From Isoetes taiwanensis (lineage: Eukaryota > Streptophyta > Lycopodiopsida > Isoetales > Isoetaceae): DNA of 64,000 nt. The stretch lies in NCBI GenBank assembly GCA_021234155.1, contig JAJEKV010000012.1:3321638-3385637 (forward strand), in the 5' to 3' direction. The position numbers and the translations under genes were made by a program. The notes beneath the pieces were generated by a model. That model ran no database searches, was not told the DNA's origin, and was given only the letters and a program-made list of their open reading frames with translations. Shown here piece after piece: positions 22,431-31,449 of this stretch; position 1 is the first letter of the stretch, and each line of letters starts with the position of its first letter.

Positions 22431-22870
22431 ATAACTTACATCTGCAGTGTGTTCTTCGCCTGGATGCGAAGACACCGTCAAGTGTGAATGTTAGAATCAA
22501 ATCCCATTTTGGGTGGAATGCATGGAAGCCGCCAGGAGCAGTTATAATGTGCAAGGCATTGCGTGATACGAAATTGCACTGTTTTGAAGGAATGGTGGGG
22601 TACTGCTTAAAGGACATGGGGAAAGTTCATTTTAAAGTGCATCTGCATAACGTGACGGAGCGGTAGATTCAAGTGGGGAAGGATTTATATGCATTGCATG
22701 GAGCGGGTGACATCAAGCATTTAGTTACTCTAGACAATAGAAACTTAATGCTAAAGGCGAAGCATTTTGTGGTTTATCACGGTAAGAGACAGAAGACTGC
22801 GCCAATCATAACAACTGTGAGGAACATGCTGCGGACAGGGAAATTTGTTTTGCCAGCTTCTTTATGTATA
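22376..22870 (+). pseudogene. HUH-type Rep (rolling-circle) endonuclease relic
   Basis: The plus-strand frame 22415-22666 reads 'NLDNLHLQCVLRLDAKTPSS', then 'GAVIMCKALRD' and 'FEGMVGYCLKDMGKVHFKV'. After a stop (TAG, probably a former CAG) it continues at 22673 with 'VGKDLYALHGAGD' and about 22770 with 'VRNMLRTGKFVLPASL'. HLQ fits the HUH metal-binding motif, though only one His is left, and Y-C-L-K fits the YxxK catalytic tyrosine motif. The layout is like single-tyrosine Rep proteins of eukaryotic transposons (replitron-like) and CRESS-type replicons. At least one frameshift (near 22425) and one stop make it non-functional. No helicase domain is visible downstream: the sequence switches near 22870 to an opposite-strand ORF. 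Confidence 0.5.
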
Positions 22871-23595
22871 AACTTCTTATTAAGAATGGAAGGAAGCTTG
22901 CGTATATTTTCTCTTACATCATCTCTACCTCTTTTGCTCCTATGGGGAATACTTTCAGCATTCTCCTGAATGAATCTGTCTAGCACGCATTCGGTGGCCA
23001 ATGTACCACCTGCTTCAAATCTATTTCTCCAATTGTAAAATGTTGACTGACTGATATCTAAAGTCATGCGCCACCCAGCCAGACAGAATTCCATCCCCTT
23101 GAGCATTATCCTGTCCTCTCCTTCTCCTGTGTAAGTCACACTCAGCACGTCAAAAAAATACGTAACCCTTGCATTGTATGGTTGAGATATAGATTCTTTT
23201 CTTAATTCACGTACTTGATGCTTGGTAAGTTTCTTGTTGCAAGTATTTTTGCAGCAGCCTGACTTCATAAACTTGTTGATGGAACTTGTGGAGCATAGCC
23301 TTTCCTCTTTGCTCTTTCCCTTGGGCTCTCTTGGAATTCTATTTGTGTAAGTATACTTCCTTTTTCGTTTGAATTGAGCCTGAATGTTGTCCTCAAATGA
23401 TTCTAGCTCTATATCCTCATTTTCTTTAGCTTCTCGAGCTTGCAGATGTTGTGAGACAGTCCTTCCATCCTGCAGCATCACGTCGCTATTTTCCCATTGT
23501 ACAAGTGCATTTTCTGCTGGCCTTTCTGCACGAGCATGACACTTGAGATCCTCTGTAATTAATGCAGGAAGCACCTTTCCCACACAGAGACCCAC
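22777..23595 (-). CDS. Cys-rich DNA-binding-like ORF of a transposon
   Basis: A 272-codon minus-strand frame. The middle holds 'SGCCKNTCNKKLTKHQVREL' (residues ~112-131), a cysteine cluster like the N-terminal zinc-binding part of several multi-copy plant and algal transposon proteins. It is followed by 'VTYFFDVLSV' and 'MEFCLAGWRMTLDISQSTFY', which resembles the helix-turn-helix-like segment that follows it in those proteins. No DDE core is seen: the frame ends in sequence overlapping the Rep relic, so it is truncated at its C-terminus. The function is inferred only from resemblance. The upstream neighbour on the same strand is the repeat-domain ORF at 23652-24476, probably part of the same element. 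Confidence 0.4.
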   Translation of the reverse strand: MGLCVGKVLPALITEDLKCHARAERPAENALVQWENSDVMLQDGRTVSQHLQAREAKENEDIELESFEDNIQAQFKRKRKYTYTNRIPREPKGKSKEERLCSTSSINKFMKSGCCKNTCNKKLTKHQVRELRKESISQPYNARVTYFFDVLSVTYTGEGEDRIMLKGMEFCLAGWRMTLDISQSTFYNWRNRFEAGGTLATECVLDRFIQENAESIPHRSKRGRDDVRENIRKLPSILNKKFIHKEAGKTNFPVRSMFLTVVMIGAVFCLLP

Positions 23596-23651
23596 CTTTG
23601 AGTCTCCTAAAAATTCATCATCAACAGCATCCTGGGGATCACTGAAGACAA

Positions 23652-24476
23652 TTATGGCCTCTGCATATTTACTTCGGTCACATGCATGAAGAACGTGGCA
23701 ATGTCCAAGAGATCAGTTCTTGAGAAACTAGGTGGTGGTTCATCATCATCTGATGCTATCCTGCGAGGAAAATGAGTAGCTAGATCCACTGTAGGATCAA
23801 TTTCTTCATCTGCATCTGACACTGCCTCTACAGATTCTATATTCGAGGTCAGTGATGGAGTATCTAAATCAATGGCATGATATCTTATATTCTGTCGAGG
23901 CCATTCGATAAACGTGCCCACAGCCTCTGCAATGTTGTCCGCACCATCACATGGAATCAGAAGGATGTGGGTAGGCACTATAGCCTCGGTAACTTGCACT
24001 GCTACGTTGAGTGCGTCAACATTCTTCCCATGGATGCAAGTTCTATTCACCCAGACACCCTTACCAACCACAATATTATTACTGACTAGGTTCACCATAT
24101 TCTCTGTGCTGCTTACTGTTTGAAGGAGCGGAGCAGTCGACACTGAGTCTGATGATGATGTAGAGGGACTACTAGGCAAGTTGGGGGTATCAGACGTTCC
24201 AGATGACACAGATGAGGCAGTTTCACATATTCTCACTTGATTTCGAGGCCATTCGATAAATGTCCTCAGGGCTTCAGCAATGTTATCTGCACCCCCACAC
24301 GGAATGGGAAGCACATGGGAGGGCATTATGGCCTCAGTGACCTCCACGACTACATTGTTAAATGCAATGTTCCTGCCATGCAGATGGCCTCTATGCAATT
24401 CATGTCCCCTGGCAACAACCGCATCCCCGTGGAGAGGGTTACGCAGGGGCCTTTTCCTGTAAAATTCAATACACAC
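23652..24476 (-). CDS. ORF with two DUF8039-like repeats (transposon-associated)
   Basis: 274 codons, minus strand. Two internal repeats of about 65 residues are obvious. The first (~16-81) has 'VVARGHEL', 'LHGRNIAFNNVVVEVTEA', 'PIPCGGADNIAEAL' and 'FIEWPRNQV'; the second (~133-200) has 'HGKNVDALNVAVQVTEA', 'LIPCDGADNIAEAVG' and 'FIEWPRQN'. Between and after them lie Ser-rich and acidic linkers. The pattern (HG, V.V.V, PIP, FI.WPR) resembles DUF8039, a domain of plant CACTA-type transposon proteins; that match is from memory. A tandem pair within one ORF is unusual. The start is not certain, because the N-terminal 'MCIEFYRKRP' may be an exon continuation. A promoter was not identified. Confidence 0.45.
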   Translation of the reverse strand: MCIEFYRKRPLRNPLHGDAVVARGHELHRGHLHGRNIAFNNVVVEVTEAIMPSHVLPIPCGGADNIAEALRTFIEWPRNQVRICETASSVSSGTSDTPNLPSSPSTSSSDSVSTAPLLQTVSSTENMVNLVSNNIVVGKGVWVNRTCIHGKNVDALNVAVQVTEAIVPTHILLIPCDGADNIAEAVGTFIEWPRQNIRYHAIDLDTPSLTSNIESVEAVSDADEEIDPTVDLATHFPRRIASDDDEPPPSFSRTDLLDIATFFMHVTEVNMQRP

Positions 24477-24989
24477 ACATACTTGTTAAAGACATGCAAC
24501 CCTCGATGACATACACTTAGTTAAAAATAGCACGAAAATTTGGATTAAATTAGACGACATGGGACAAATCGCGCAGGCGCGCCATTTATGAAATGACGTT
24601 GTCGCGCCATTTACAGGTAAATGGCATTTTTAAAAGCAAAATGCTATATCTAATAACTAGATTATGGATTCTTATTACTATTACATTCAGCAATTAAAGC
24701 AGATGTACCCTTTAAGACATCAATTGTTGAGAACTTAATTACTGACGCTAAATAGAGAAGATCTACCCTTCAAAACCTTAATCTGTTTAGAATTAGAAAC
24801 CACATCATTAAATACACAATATTAGCCCATACAATCTACCATCTCCAGTTCCAACCTAGATCAACTAAATTGAGAGTAAGATCATTATCATGCGTTTTCT
24901 TGATTTAGAACACATTTAACATACTAAAACTAAATAGCCTCTAACCTGGAGGTCATTGAGGATTCCGGGTCTGCCATCAGAGAAGCGCC

Positions 24990-25120
24990 AAGGATTCCTT
25001 ATCGCCAAGAATCAAAGAAGCGCCTGGAAACAGTTGAGGAAGAATGCGCCTGAAGAATGAAGAGAAGCGCCTGCAGAATGAAGTGAAGCGCCTGCAAAAG
25101 AAAGCGAAGTGCCTGCTACT
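24990..25120. repeat. Tandem ~20-bp GAAGCGCCTG repeats
   Basis: 'GAAGCGCCTGCAGAATGAA' and variants occur about six times between 25015 and 25110, some as 'GAATGCGCCTGAAGAATGAA'. They are non-coding as far as can be seen and part of the left flank of the palindrome-bearing element. Confidence 0.65.
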
Positions 25121-25319
25121 ATCGTCTAAGAAACCAACGTCTAAGATGGAATAGACGTCGAAGGAGCGCCCTGCTTTGTCTACCTAGTGATCTCAGACGC
25201 AAGTGCCTACGAATGTTGAAGCGAGGACGGGGAGCATAAAATCGCAACCTACGGAGTCGACGATAGCACCTTCTAATGACCATGTCTGCCACCTGACACG
25301 AGACAATGAAAGGCCCTCA

Positions 25320-25530
25320 TTATGAAGTCGATGGGCGGGCAAATTCAAATTTCAAAATACGGGTGGGCACTTTTTAAAATTGACAGGCAAGCGGGCGGGA
25401 AAATTCAAATGTAAAATTTGAAAGAGGCGGCGGGACGGATGGGAAAATACAAAAATCCAAAAGAGGCGGGCGGGCGGGGCAGCCGGCAAATTTGAAAAAT
25501 TTAAAAAGCGGACGGGCGGATGATATTTTA
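25320..25530. repeat. GGCGGGCGGG / AAATTCAAAT alternating tandem repeat
   Basis: G-rich blocks (GGGCGGGCAAATTC, GGCGGGAAAATTC, GGCGGGCGGGGC) alternate with A/T-rich blocks about every 30-45 bp, five or six times. Several contain GCGGGAAA, the plant E2F-type cell-cycle site. This arrangement lies upstream of the plus-strand ORFs starting at 26.2 kb and could be a promoter. That reading is speculative; the repeat itself is clear. Confidence 0.55.
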
Positions 25531-25993
25531 TTTTTTCTTTTCCGGGGACTTATCTTTTTCTTTTCCGTCCATTTTTTATTTCATTTGTTTTTCGCCTACT
25601 CGCCTTCCGCCTCCGCCTTCCGCCTTCCGCCAATGCCCAGTCCTTCCGCATTCTCTCTCCTATTCAAACTTTTTCTCTCTCTAGCGCCTTCTGATCCGGG
25701 AGCACTCTGAAAAAAGATTGGAGTAACATTTATACGATCTCGTATTTATACGCTCTACAAATACAATGGCGCAATTTTCGCTCAAAATCCAGGAGCCAGG
25801 CTCAGGTTAGTCCCTATTGTTTCTATTTTTATCGATTTAGAGTAGCATAGTTTAGTATAATGGCGCAGACGCGCCATTTCTATAAGAGAGCGTGGGCAAG
25901 CCGTTGCCGCCCTTCCTTATAGAAATACGCGGTCTTTAGAAAGTTTTAGCTGAAGAAGTAGTTATATGAAATGGCGCAGGTGCGCCATTTCTA

Positions 25994-26200
25994 GAATGCC
26001 TATGGGTCTCCCTCTGGTGCTAACGAGGTGTAGGCATTCTGGAAATGGCGCAGGTGCGCCATTTCCATTGCTATGGGTTTCCATCTGGTCATCATTGACA
26101 CCAGGGGAATACCCATAACAATAGAAATGGCGCATCTGAGCCATTTGAAGTAAATGGCACATGCACCTCGTTAACGCCAGAGGGAGACCTATGAGCACCA
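25994..26200. repeat. Nested inverted repeats between palindromes
   Basis: A 30-bp stretch (TATGGGTCTCCCTCTGGTGC TAACGAGGTG, 26001-26030) returns inverted at about 26164-26193 with a few mismatches. AGAATGCC (25994) pairs with GGCATTCT (26033), and TATGGGT (26073) pairs with ACCCATA (26111). With the flanking ATGGCGC palindromes the whole 25.96-26.23 kb stretch can fold as stacked hairpins. Confidence 0.7.
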
Positions 26201-26246
26201 TGGAAATGGCGCACCTGCGCCATTTGCAGTTTCATGTATTAGCGTC

Positions 26247-26935
26247 GTGCTGAGTGGATACATGTCATTTCCTTACAATGTTTATCTTGCAGCCGTCGCT
26301 GCGCTGAAGGCACAGAACGTCGTTATATCGAGGATTGCGGTCCTGGCTGGGAGGTCTTGGTGTATGGAGATTGTTAGAGCCATACCCTTGACAGAAGGAG
26401 TTGACCCAACAAAGGGCGACAAGAGGCGAGAGCTTTGCCTCCTTGTCAAGTCCCGTGCAGGTGAGACGGGAGTGGATTCCGTGGCCCAGATGGGCATTAT
26501 AGTAAACATGAGGGAAGTCAAGAAACAAGGAAGACTTGACTTTCTTGGCTACACAGTGGAAGATCCAGTCAGTGGTAGCATTGATCTCTATTGCACGGAT
26601 TGGCAGTGCTACGACCCGACAATGATGGAGTCCAGCATAAAGGACCAAGCACTGTCGGCAAAAAAAAAAAAGGGTGGCTGCTGCCATCGTATGAGTCCAG
26701 AGAGCAACCAGATATCAAAGGCACGATAGAGATCCTCAGGGGATTTGGTATACTGCGAGCAGCGATGGACATGTCAAAGAGCTCTGTGTCCTACATTGTA
26801 AGAGCAAAGCTCTCAGGCAACATGCCAGCAGTAATGGATAGCCGATGGCTGCTGGGAGAGATGCAGAGAAAAAGTGTAAAGGTTAAGCCAGCCACCAGAG
26901 CAGGCAAAGGCAGATGGAGGAAACGAACTACATAG
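26247..26935 (+). pseudogene. Element ORF, N-terminal part, unknown function
   Basis: The frame from 26247 encodes 'AQNVVISRIAVLAGRSWCME', 'DKRRELCLLVKSRAG', 'MGIIVNMREVKKQGRLDFLG' and 'SIDLYCTDWQCYDPTMM'. At a 12-A run (26660-26671) the sensible frame shifts to that ending at 26935, with 'GWLLPSYESREQPDIKGTI' and a basic tail 'KPATRAGKGRWRKR'. The A-run frameshift suggests decay by slippage. The basic C-terminus hints at nucleic-acid binding. I recognise no family. It precedes the ParB-like segment on the same strand and may have been the start of one long protein. Confidence 0.4.
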
Positions 26936-27286
26936 GCAGGCAGAACAAGAGGGAGGACAGGAGGGCGAGAGGGGGGACGAGCATCAGGAGGAGAAGAGGG
27001 ATGAGCAAGAGGCGCACCAACATGAATCTCCTGTGAAGTCCACTGGGAAGCCTGATAGCGAGCGCACAATCAGTGACAATAAGGAGGCTACAAAACACAC
27101 AAAAGTGGTAGCATCCACAACAGATAGCACACCAGCAAAGAGAAAGAAATAAAGAAAAAGGGAGACAAGGGCAAGGAAGTTGCAAAAGATGGCAGACCTT
27201 GAGGTGCCCGAGGAACTAAAGATGGACCGTGATGCCGAAGAAGAAATGACAGATGAAACTTAAAAAAAATACAGAAGCACGGCCAC

Positions 27287-27660
27287 ATGTTCCCCCTAGG
27301 AGTCACTTATACAAGAAGGATATCCATCTGGGATCTAGAAGAGGCACCATCTAATATGACCGCCAGGGTTAATAACCCCGAGCATGTTAGGAAGCTCTGC
27401 AAATCTTTTGCTGAGGATCCACATCTGGTATTCACTCCAGCAAATGTGGTGCCCTTTGATCCGGCTACGAAGGAGTTGCTGACTTGGTCACAGGAATCTG
27501 ATCTGGTAGGGAAATGATTTTATATTATCAATGGTAATCATTCGGTCTCTGCTGCTCAGCTTGTGTGCAGTAAGTTGGGGACAGAATAAGCTAGAGTTGA
27601 CTCAGGAAGATCTATACTTTCAGAATATGCAGAGTTCTTTCTGGACAGATCAGTGACTTG
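27287..27660 (+). pseudogene. ParB-like domain segment, interrupted by stops
   Basis: The plus-strand frame reads 'RRISIWDLEEAPSNMTARV', 'NPEHVRKLCKSFAEDP' and 'NVVPFDPATKELLTW'. After a stop at 27515 it continues 'FYIINGNHSVSAAQLVCSKL' and meets a second stop near 27590. The order (position-type box, HV..L..SF, then Y.I.GNHS..AA) resembles ParB/Srx-type N-terminal domains, in which the G-N-H/R-S box binds nucleotide. ParB-like domains are often joined to DNA methyltransferases in phages and mobile DNA, which fits the methyltransferase-like motif downstream at 29.6 kb. Two in-frame stops make this copy inactive. The resemblance is by eye only. Confidence 0.4.
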
Positions 27661-28577
27661 GACCTTCTTCAGCTCAGTGTGGATGTCAATGATATTGTAG
27701 CCAAGACGGTCTGCAAGAAACCCTATGTGGATCAGATTCACCATCTGCGGAAGCAGTATCAGGAGTGCAGAAGACCAGCTCCTGCTGGAAAAGGACAGTC
27801 AAGAAGTGACGAGTACAAGGTACGTTTACGTCTGTGTTGCCATACATTTTGTTGATAAATGGCGCAGCTGTGCCATTTGTGGTAAATGGCGCAGCTGCGC
27901 CATTTCATTTACCATCGCGAGTTCTAACGTCGCCAGTTCTATTGCAGCACTACCTTCAAATGGCAGAGAAGATTCTGAGAGGCAAACACACGAAGGACGT
28001 CAATAGGTCTTCATGCCAGATGATGTTTATGCACTCTTCTGCCAGATGTGGAACAAATGGAGGAAGGGAGAACTTAAGGATAATAGGGGTCAAGCTATAG
28101 TAGTCAATTTTGCAAAAGACAAAGATTACTTTAGTGACAACTACCTTAGATGCATGAGGGGCTTGGACTACGATGATTGTCGAAAGGTCCTCGAAGAAAA
28201 ATTAAGTGGGGATATATACGTTAAAGTCACCTCAGATTACAAAGGCGAGAATTTTTTCAAGACGAGAGCGCAGAACTTAAGAATTCTAGCTTACATAAAG
28301 AAGGAGATACTGCACTTCAGGCTTGGATGAAATAGGCACTAAGTACACGAAATTCGAGGACTTAAGGAAGGCCACTGACAGTTTTTCTGATACTGCACTT
28401 CTGGTTTGGGGAGCATGCCACCATAAGTGGGTGTCGGAAGGAATACTCAAAGAGGGAGTTCATGGTAACATGCCATTCTCCTTGGCCAGATCTATTCAAA
28501 AAATCCTTACGCCCGAAATAGAGAAGGACATGCCTAGATACTTTGTTGAACATGTCATCGAAGCGGGATTTATTTGA
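27653..28577 (+). pseudogene. Middle part of the element ORF, with a probable intron
   Basis: An exon-like stretch ('LDLLQLSVDVNDIVAKTV' ... 'GQSRSDEYK') ends at a donor (AAG|GTACGTTT, 27819). An intron of about 128 bp (27820-27947) holds two of the GCGC palindromes and ends TATTGCAG. The next exon starts 'HYLQMAEKILRGKHTKD'. After a frameshift near 28010 it continues 'MPDDVYALFCQMWNKWRKG', 'DYFSDNYLRCMRGLDYDD', and from 28323 'LLVWGACHHKWVSEG' and 'MPRYFVEHVIEAGFI'. There is no known domain. The frame changes suggest a dead copy. Confidence 0.4.
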
Positions 28578-28680
28578 AATTACAAATACACCCGCCATGA
28601 TGATATGTTTAGATGCAAGGCAGCTTACTCCTGTTTGGAATAGTGAGACTATAACGAAATTTTTCGATACCGTCTCATAG

Positions 28681-29945
28681 ATGACAGATGTAGAGACATA
28701 CTGGATTCTATGTTTTGTCAAGCCGGAGCATAACTTTCTATTCGCCAGTGCGCTTGAAAGACTAGAATCTAGGTCAAGAGTGTTTGTAGGAATCTACGAA
28801 GAGGAGGTTGGAGCTATAGGTGGTACAGGAATAAAAGAGCCACATGCTCTCGTTCTTGCTACGAGGATTTCAGCACACATTGTAACATTCCTAACCGACA
28901 TGCCCTTAACCAACTGGGCAAAACCGTCTAGACGTTTATGAGTAGTCGCTTCTACCCATTTATGCCGGTGTCTCGGGAACGCCCACAGGCACATTCAAGG
29001 TTTGAATACTCGAGCGGTCTACCATGGGCCCGTTACAGTCTCTCCCACTAGAACTATGCTCGTCCTCGAGCATCCAAGGCTATACCATGTCACAATAATT
29101 ACTAAGTCTTTGCAAATTATCCATGCATATAGGCACCCATGGAGACTCGAACTCGAGACCTGCTCTGATACCAACTGTAACATTCCTAACCGACATGCCC
29201 TTAACCAACTGGGCAAAACCGTCTAGACGTTTATGAGTAGTCGCTTCTATCCATTTATGCCGGTGTCTCGGGAATGCCCCACAGGCACATTCAAGGTTCG
29301 AATACTCGAGCGGTCTACCATGGGCCCGTTACACACATGGGAGAGCCTGATGAAGACCTGGATCTCAGGCTCTATGGTAATCATCCTCGGAAGCTCCCGC
29401 CAATTCCTCCTATTCCTAAGGAAGCCATCGGAAGTGAGGGAGATGTTATGGCTAAGAAAATCCTGCAAGACAGATTTAAATACAGTTGGTAGGGTATGGA
29501 AGGAGAATATCTGGTTCATAAGCAGATTGGTCCTGCAACTGCGTTCTACCTTGTTGATAAGCTCTGCCCTTCGGGTACCATGGTACTAGATTTCTTCTCT
29601 ACTGGAGCCCTATCTAGGGCATCACTTCATGTAGGAAGAATCAATGCGACGTATGAGCATGACTTCGTAAAGATTAAATGCATAGCGGGGATTCTGGGTA
29701 GGGTCGAGAATGCCCTATACCCCTTGCTTGCCCCAAAGGCCATTGGCGAGCGCGAAGTCTTGACTATTAAAGATGGTGGAGCAGTCGGGGTAGAAATTGA
29801 GGAAGACGAATCAGGTTCTCGTACAGAGAAAGGAGAGACATCCGGCCAAGGTGGAGCTGAGCAGGAGGAGAAAATTGATCGCAGTAAGATTAACCCTGCA
29901 GACTATGAGAAAGTCGATGATGAACACTTTAGTCCCGACTATTAA
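28681..29945 (+). pseudogene. C-terminal SAM-methyltransferase-like region, split by a TRIM
   Basis: The frame 28681-28880 ('FVKPEHNFLFASALERL' ... 'VLATRISAH') is cut by a TRIM insertion and resumes at about 29337 ('GEPDEDLDLRLYG'). One stop lies at 29489. The last open part, 29496-29945, holds 'GPATAFYLVDKLCPSGTMVL' followed by 'DFFSTGALSRASLHVGRINA' and 'TYEHD'. This is the pattern of SAM-dependent methyltransferase motif I (VLD.F..G...R..L..GR....E.D). The N4-cytosine/N6-adenine class places this motif C-terminally, as here, but I do not see its DPPY-type catalytic box, so activity is doubtful even before the breaks. It ends with an acidic tail at a TAA. Confidence 0.45.
28881..29333 (-). 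mobile_element. TRIM element 1 (complete, 5-bp TSD)
   Basis: Two near-identical terminal repeats of 157-158 bp (28881-29037 and 29176-29333) begin TGTAAC and end GTTACA and enclose 138 bp. On the minus strand the 5' repeat is followed by TTGGTATCAGAGC, the complement of the 3' end of initiator-Met tRNA and the usual plant primer-binding site. GTGGGAGAGAC, a polypurine tract, precedes the other repeat. The flanks are CACAT (28876-28880 and 29334-29338). There is no coding capacity, so it is a terminal-repeat retrotransposon in miniature. It interrupts the host element's ORF exactly, so it inserted later. Confidence 0.93.
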
Positions 29946-30045
29946 AAAAATTTTGTATCTACTTTGAAAATTTGTATCCACATTGTATTTTTATTAATAT
30001 ATAACTACATGGCATGGCCCTGTGTAAAAATGTGTTATCTATAGG

Positions 30046-30250
30046 AAAATGGCGCGAGCGCACTATTTGCTTGGTCTTTACGTTAAAGCAAATAGCGCGC
30101 CTGCACTATTTGTTTGGTTTTACGTTAAAGCAAATAGCGCGCCTGCACTATTTGTTTGGTTTTACATTAAAGCAAATACTGTGTTTGCGCTATTTGCTTT
30201 GTAATTATTTTCAAACAAACGGGGCGGCCGCGCCATTTTGTTTGCCTACC
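30046..30250. repeat. 43-bp tandem repeat with GCGC cores
   Basis: A unit of about 43 bp ('GCAAATAGCGCGCCTGCACT' then 'ATTTGTTTGGTTTTACGTTAAA') occurs three to four times from about 30046 to 30200. The core is a degenerate version of the ATGGCGC palindrome family, here expanded in tandem. It lies just downstream of the element's last ORF. Confidence 0.7.
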
Positions 30251-31311
30251 GGGCGCTTTTTTGCATTTTAATATCTGCTTTTGAGATTCTCGGAGCGCTT
30301 TTCCTTATACTTTCTTAGTAAATGGCGCCATGGTTCTCTTCTTGACAACTAAAACCGCGCTGTTTTATATTAAATGTAGCGGTTTTTGCATGATAACTGG
30401 TTTCTTGTTAAGTAAATAGTGCCATATCTATCGATAAGTCTGTGATAAAACAGAGAATAAACTGATTTCACAAGAAATTGGAATCACGAAATTTCCAAAT
30501 TTAATGAAACTCTGCTTGAAACAGTGAAAAAAAACAGAGAACATAAGGAAAGAACATACCTGGCAGATTTGCTGGAAGAAGAGGCAGCTTCCATGTCTGA
30601 TTCCTTGCTTACACAGGCGCTTGCAAATCGAGAATAGGGATTTGTCGGGCTGGAAATTGTATCAGGGGATAATAAGATCCTCTAAATACTATAAAAGAAA
30701 GGTGTAAGTAAGAATATAGTAAAGGATATCGAAATAACAAGAACTGGAAGTAAAAATAGTGCTAAAAACTTACAGAAAAGAACCTCACTTTCTTCTTAGA
30801 CAATAGCGGCCTTTGGAGTTCTCAATCTGTGAGAAAACCTCGGCGCTAGATGTGTCACGACCCGTCGACTAGGCGGCTGTCATAAGATCAAGTCGCAGGA
30901 GTTCGATCGCCTAGCAGGAGTTCGAGACTTCGAGAAAACAGAGGAGGATGAAGGACACAGGATTTTGAGAAAACAGGGGAGGATGAATCGGTCGGGGAGG
31001 GAAGAGAGTGCAGTTATTTCTGGCTGCACCTTCAAACCTCGTAAAAGTGCCATAATGAATGGCTCGCCGCGCGGCCATGCCATCCGGCGATGGGTGTGCA
31101 GGCTGGCGACGGGCCCGCGCCGCCAGTCACCAACGAAATGCCACGTGGCCACAATAAAATATTTTATGTGGAGTAAGTTTTATATATTCTATGGTAAAAT
31201 GTTATAGTTTTAATATTTTACGTTTTTAATGTTATATATATTATATGTATGGTTATGATAATTGACATATGGTTATATGTTTATATAGTTTATATTTAAT
31301 GTTATATGGTT
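30251..31311. other. Right flank of the palindrome element; possible minus-strand exon
   Basis: At 30560-30640 the minus strand reads 'FASACVSKESDMEAASSSSK', followed by a good donor (CCAG|GTATGTT) and preceded by an acceptor-like TTTCCAG. This could be an isolated exon. No family is recognised and no other exon was found. The remainder shows no supported feature. Confidence 0.25.
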
Positions 31312-31449
31312 ATAAGTTTATATTTTTTTTTTTTTTTGAAGAATATAAGAATATATTAAACCACTAGAATGCGATCAAGTACAATGATAAGTGTGGTGCT
31401 AAGAAATGAAGCGCCCATCATGATCCACAATCTGTAGGAATGTCGACCA

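Larger units (their letters stand above)
24566..30331. repeat. Family of ATGGCGC..GCGCCAT palindromes across one element
   Basis: Short palindromes recur with the same arms but different centres: 24566-24587 (imperfect), 25859-25878, 25968-25991 (11-bp arms, GG centre), 26041-26066 (12-bp arms, GG centre), 26124-26145 (imperfect), 26204-26225, 27857-27878 (one mismatch), 27884-27905 (perfect, core ATGGCGCAGCTGCGCCAT), degenerate forms at 30046-30245, and a short form at 30319. Outside this 6-kb block I did not see the motif, so it marks one element. Positions cluster upstream of the coding region, in a probable intron and after the coding region. They may be transposase- or Rep-binding hairpins or small nested insertions. 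Confidence 0.8.

Noticed and set aside
22376-22870. Integrated CRESS virus as the only explanation for the Rep relic
   Set aside because: No capsid gene, helicase domain or stem-loop origin was seen, and neighbouring ORFs are transposon-like. Kept as an alternative, not the call.
28681-28880. Assigning this part as the methyltransferase catalytic (DPPY) region
   Set aside because: No DPPY, SPPY or NPPY box is visible; only the C-terminal motif I is supported.
24566-30331. Regular palindromes as a CRISPR array
   Set aside because: The spacing is irregular, there are no unique same-length spacers and no cas genes, and the sequence is plant nuclear DNA.
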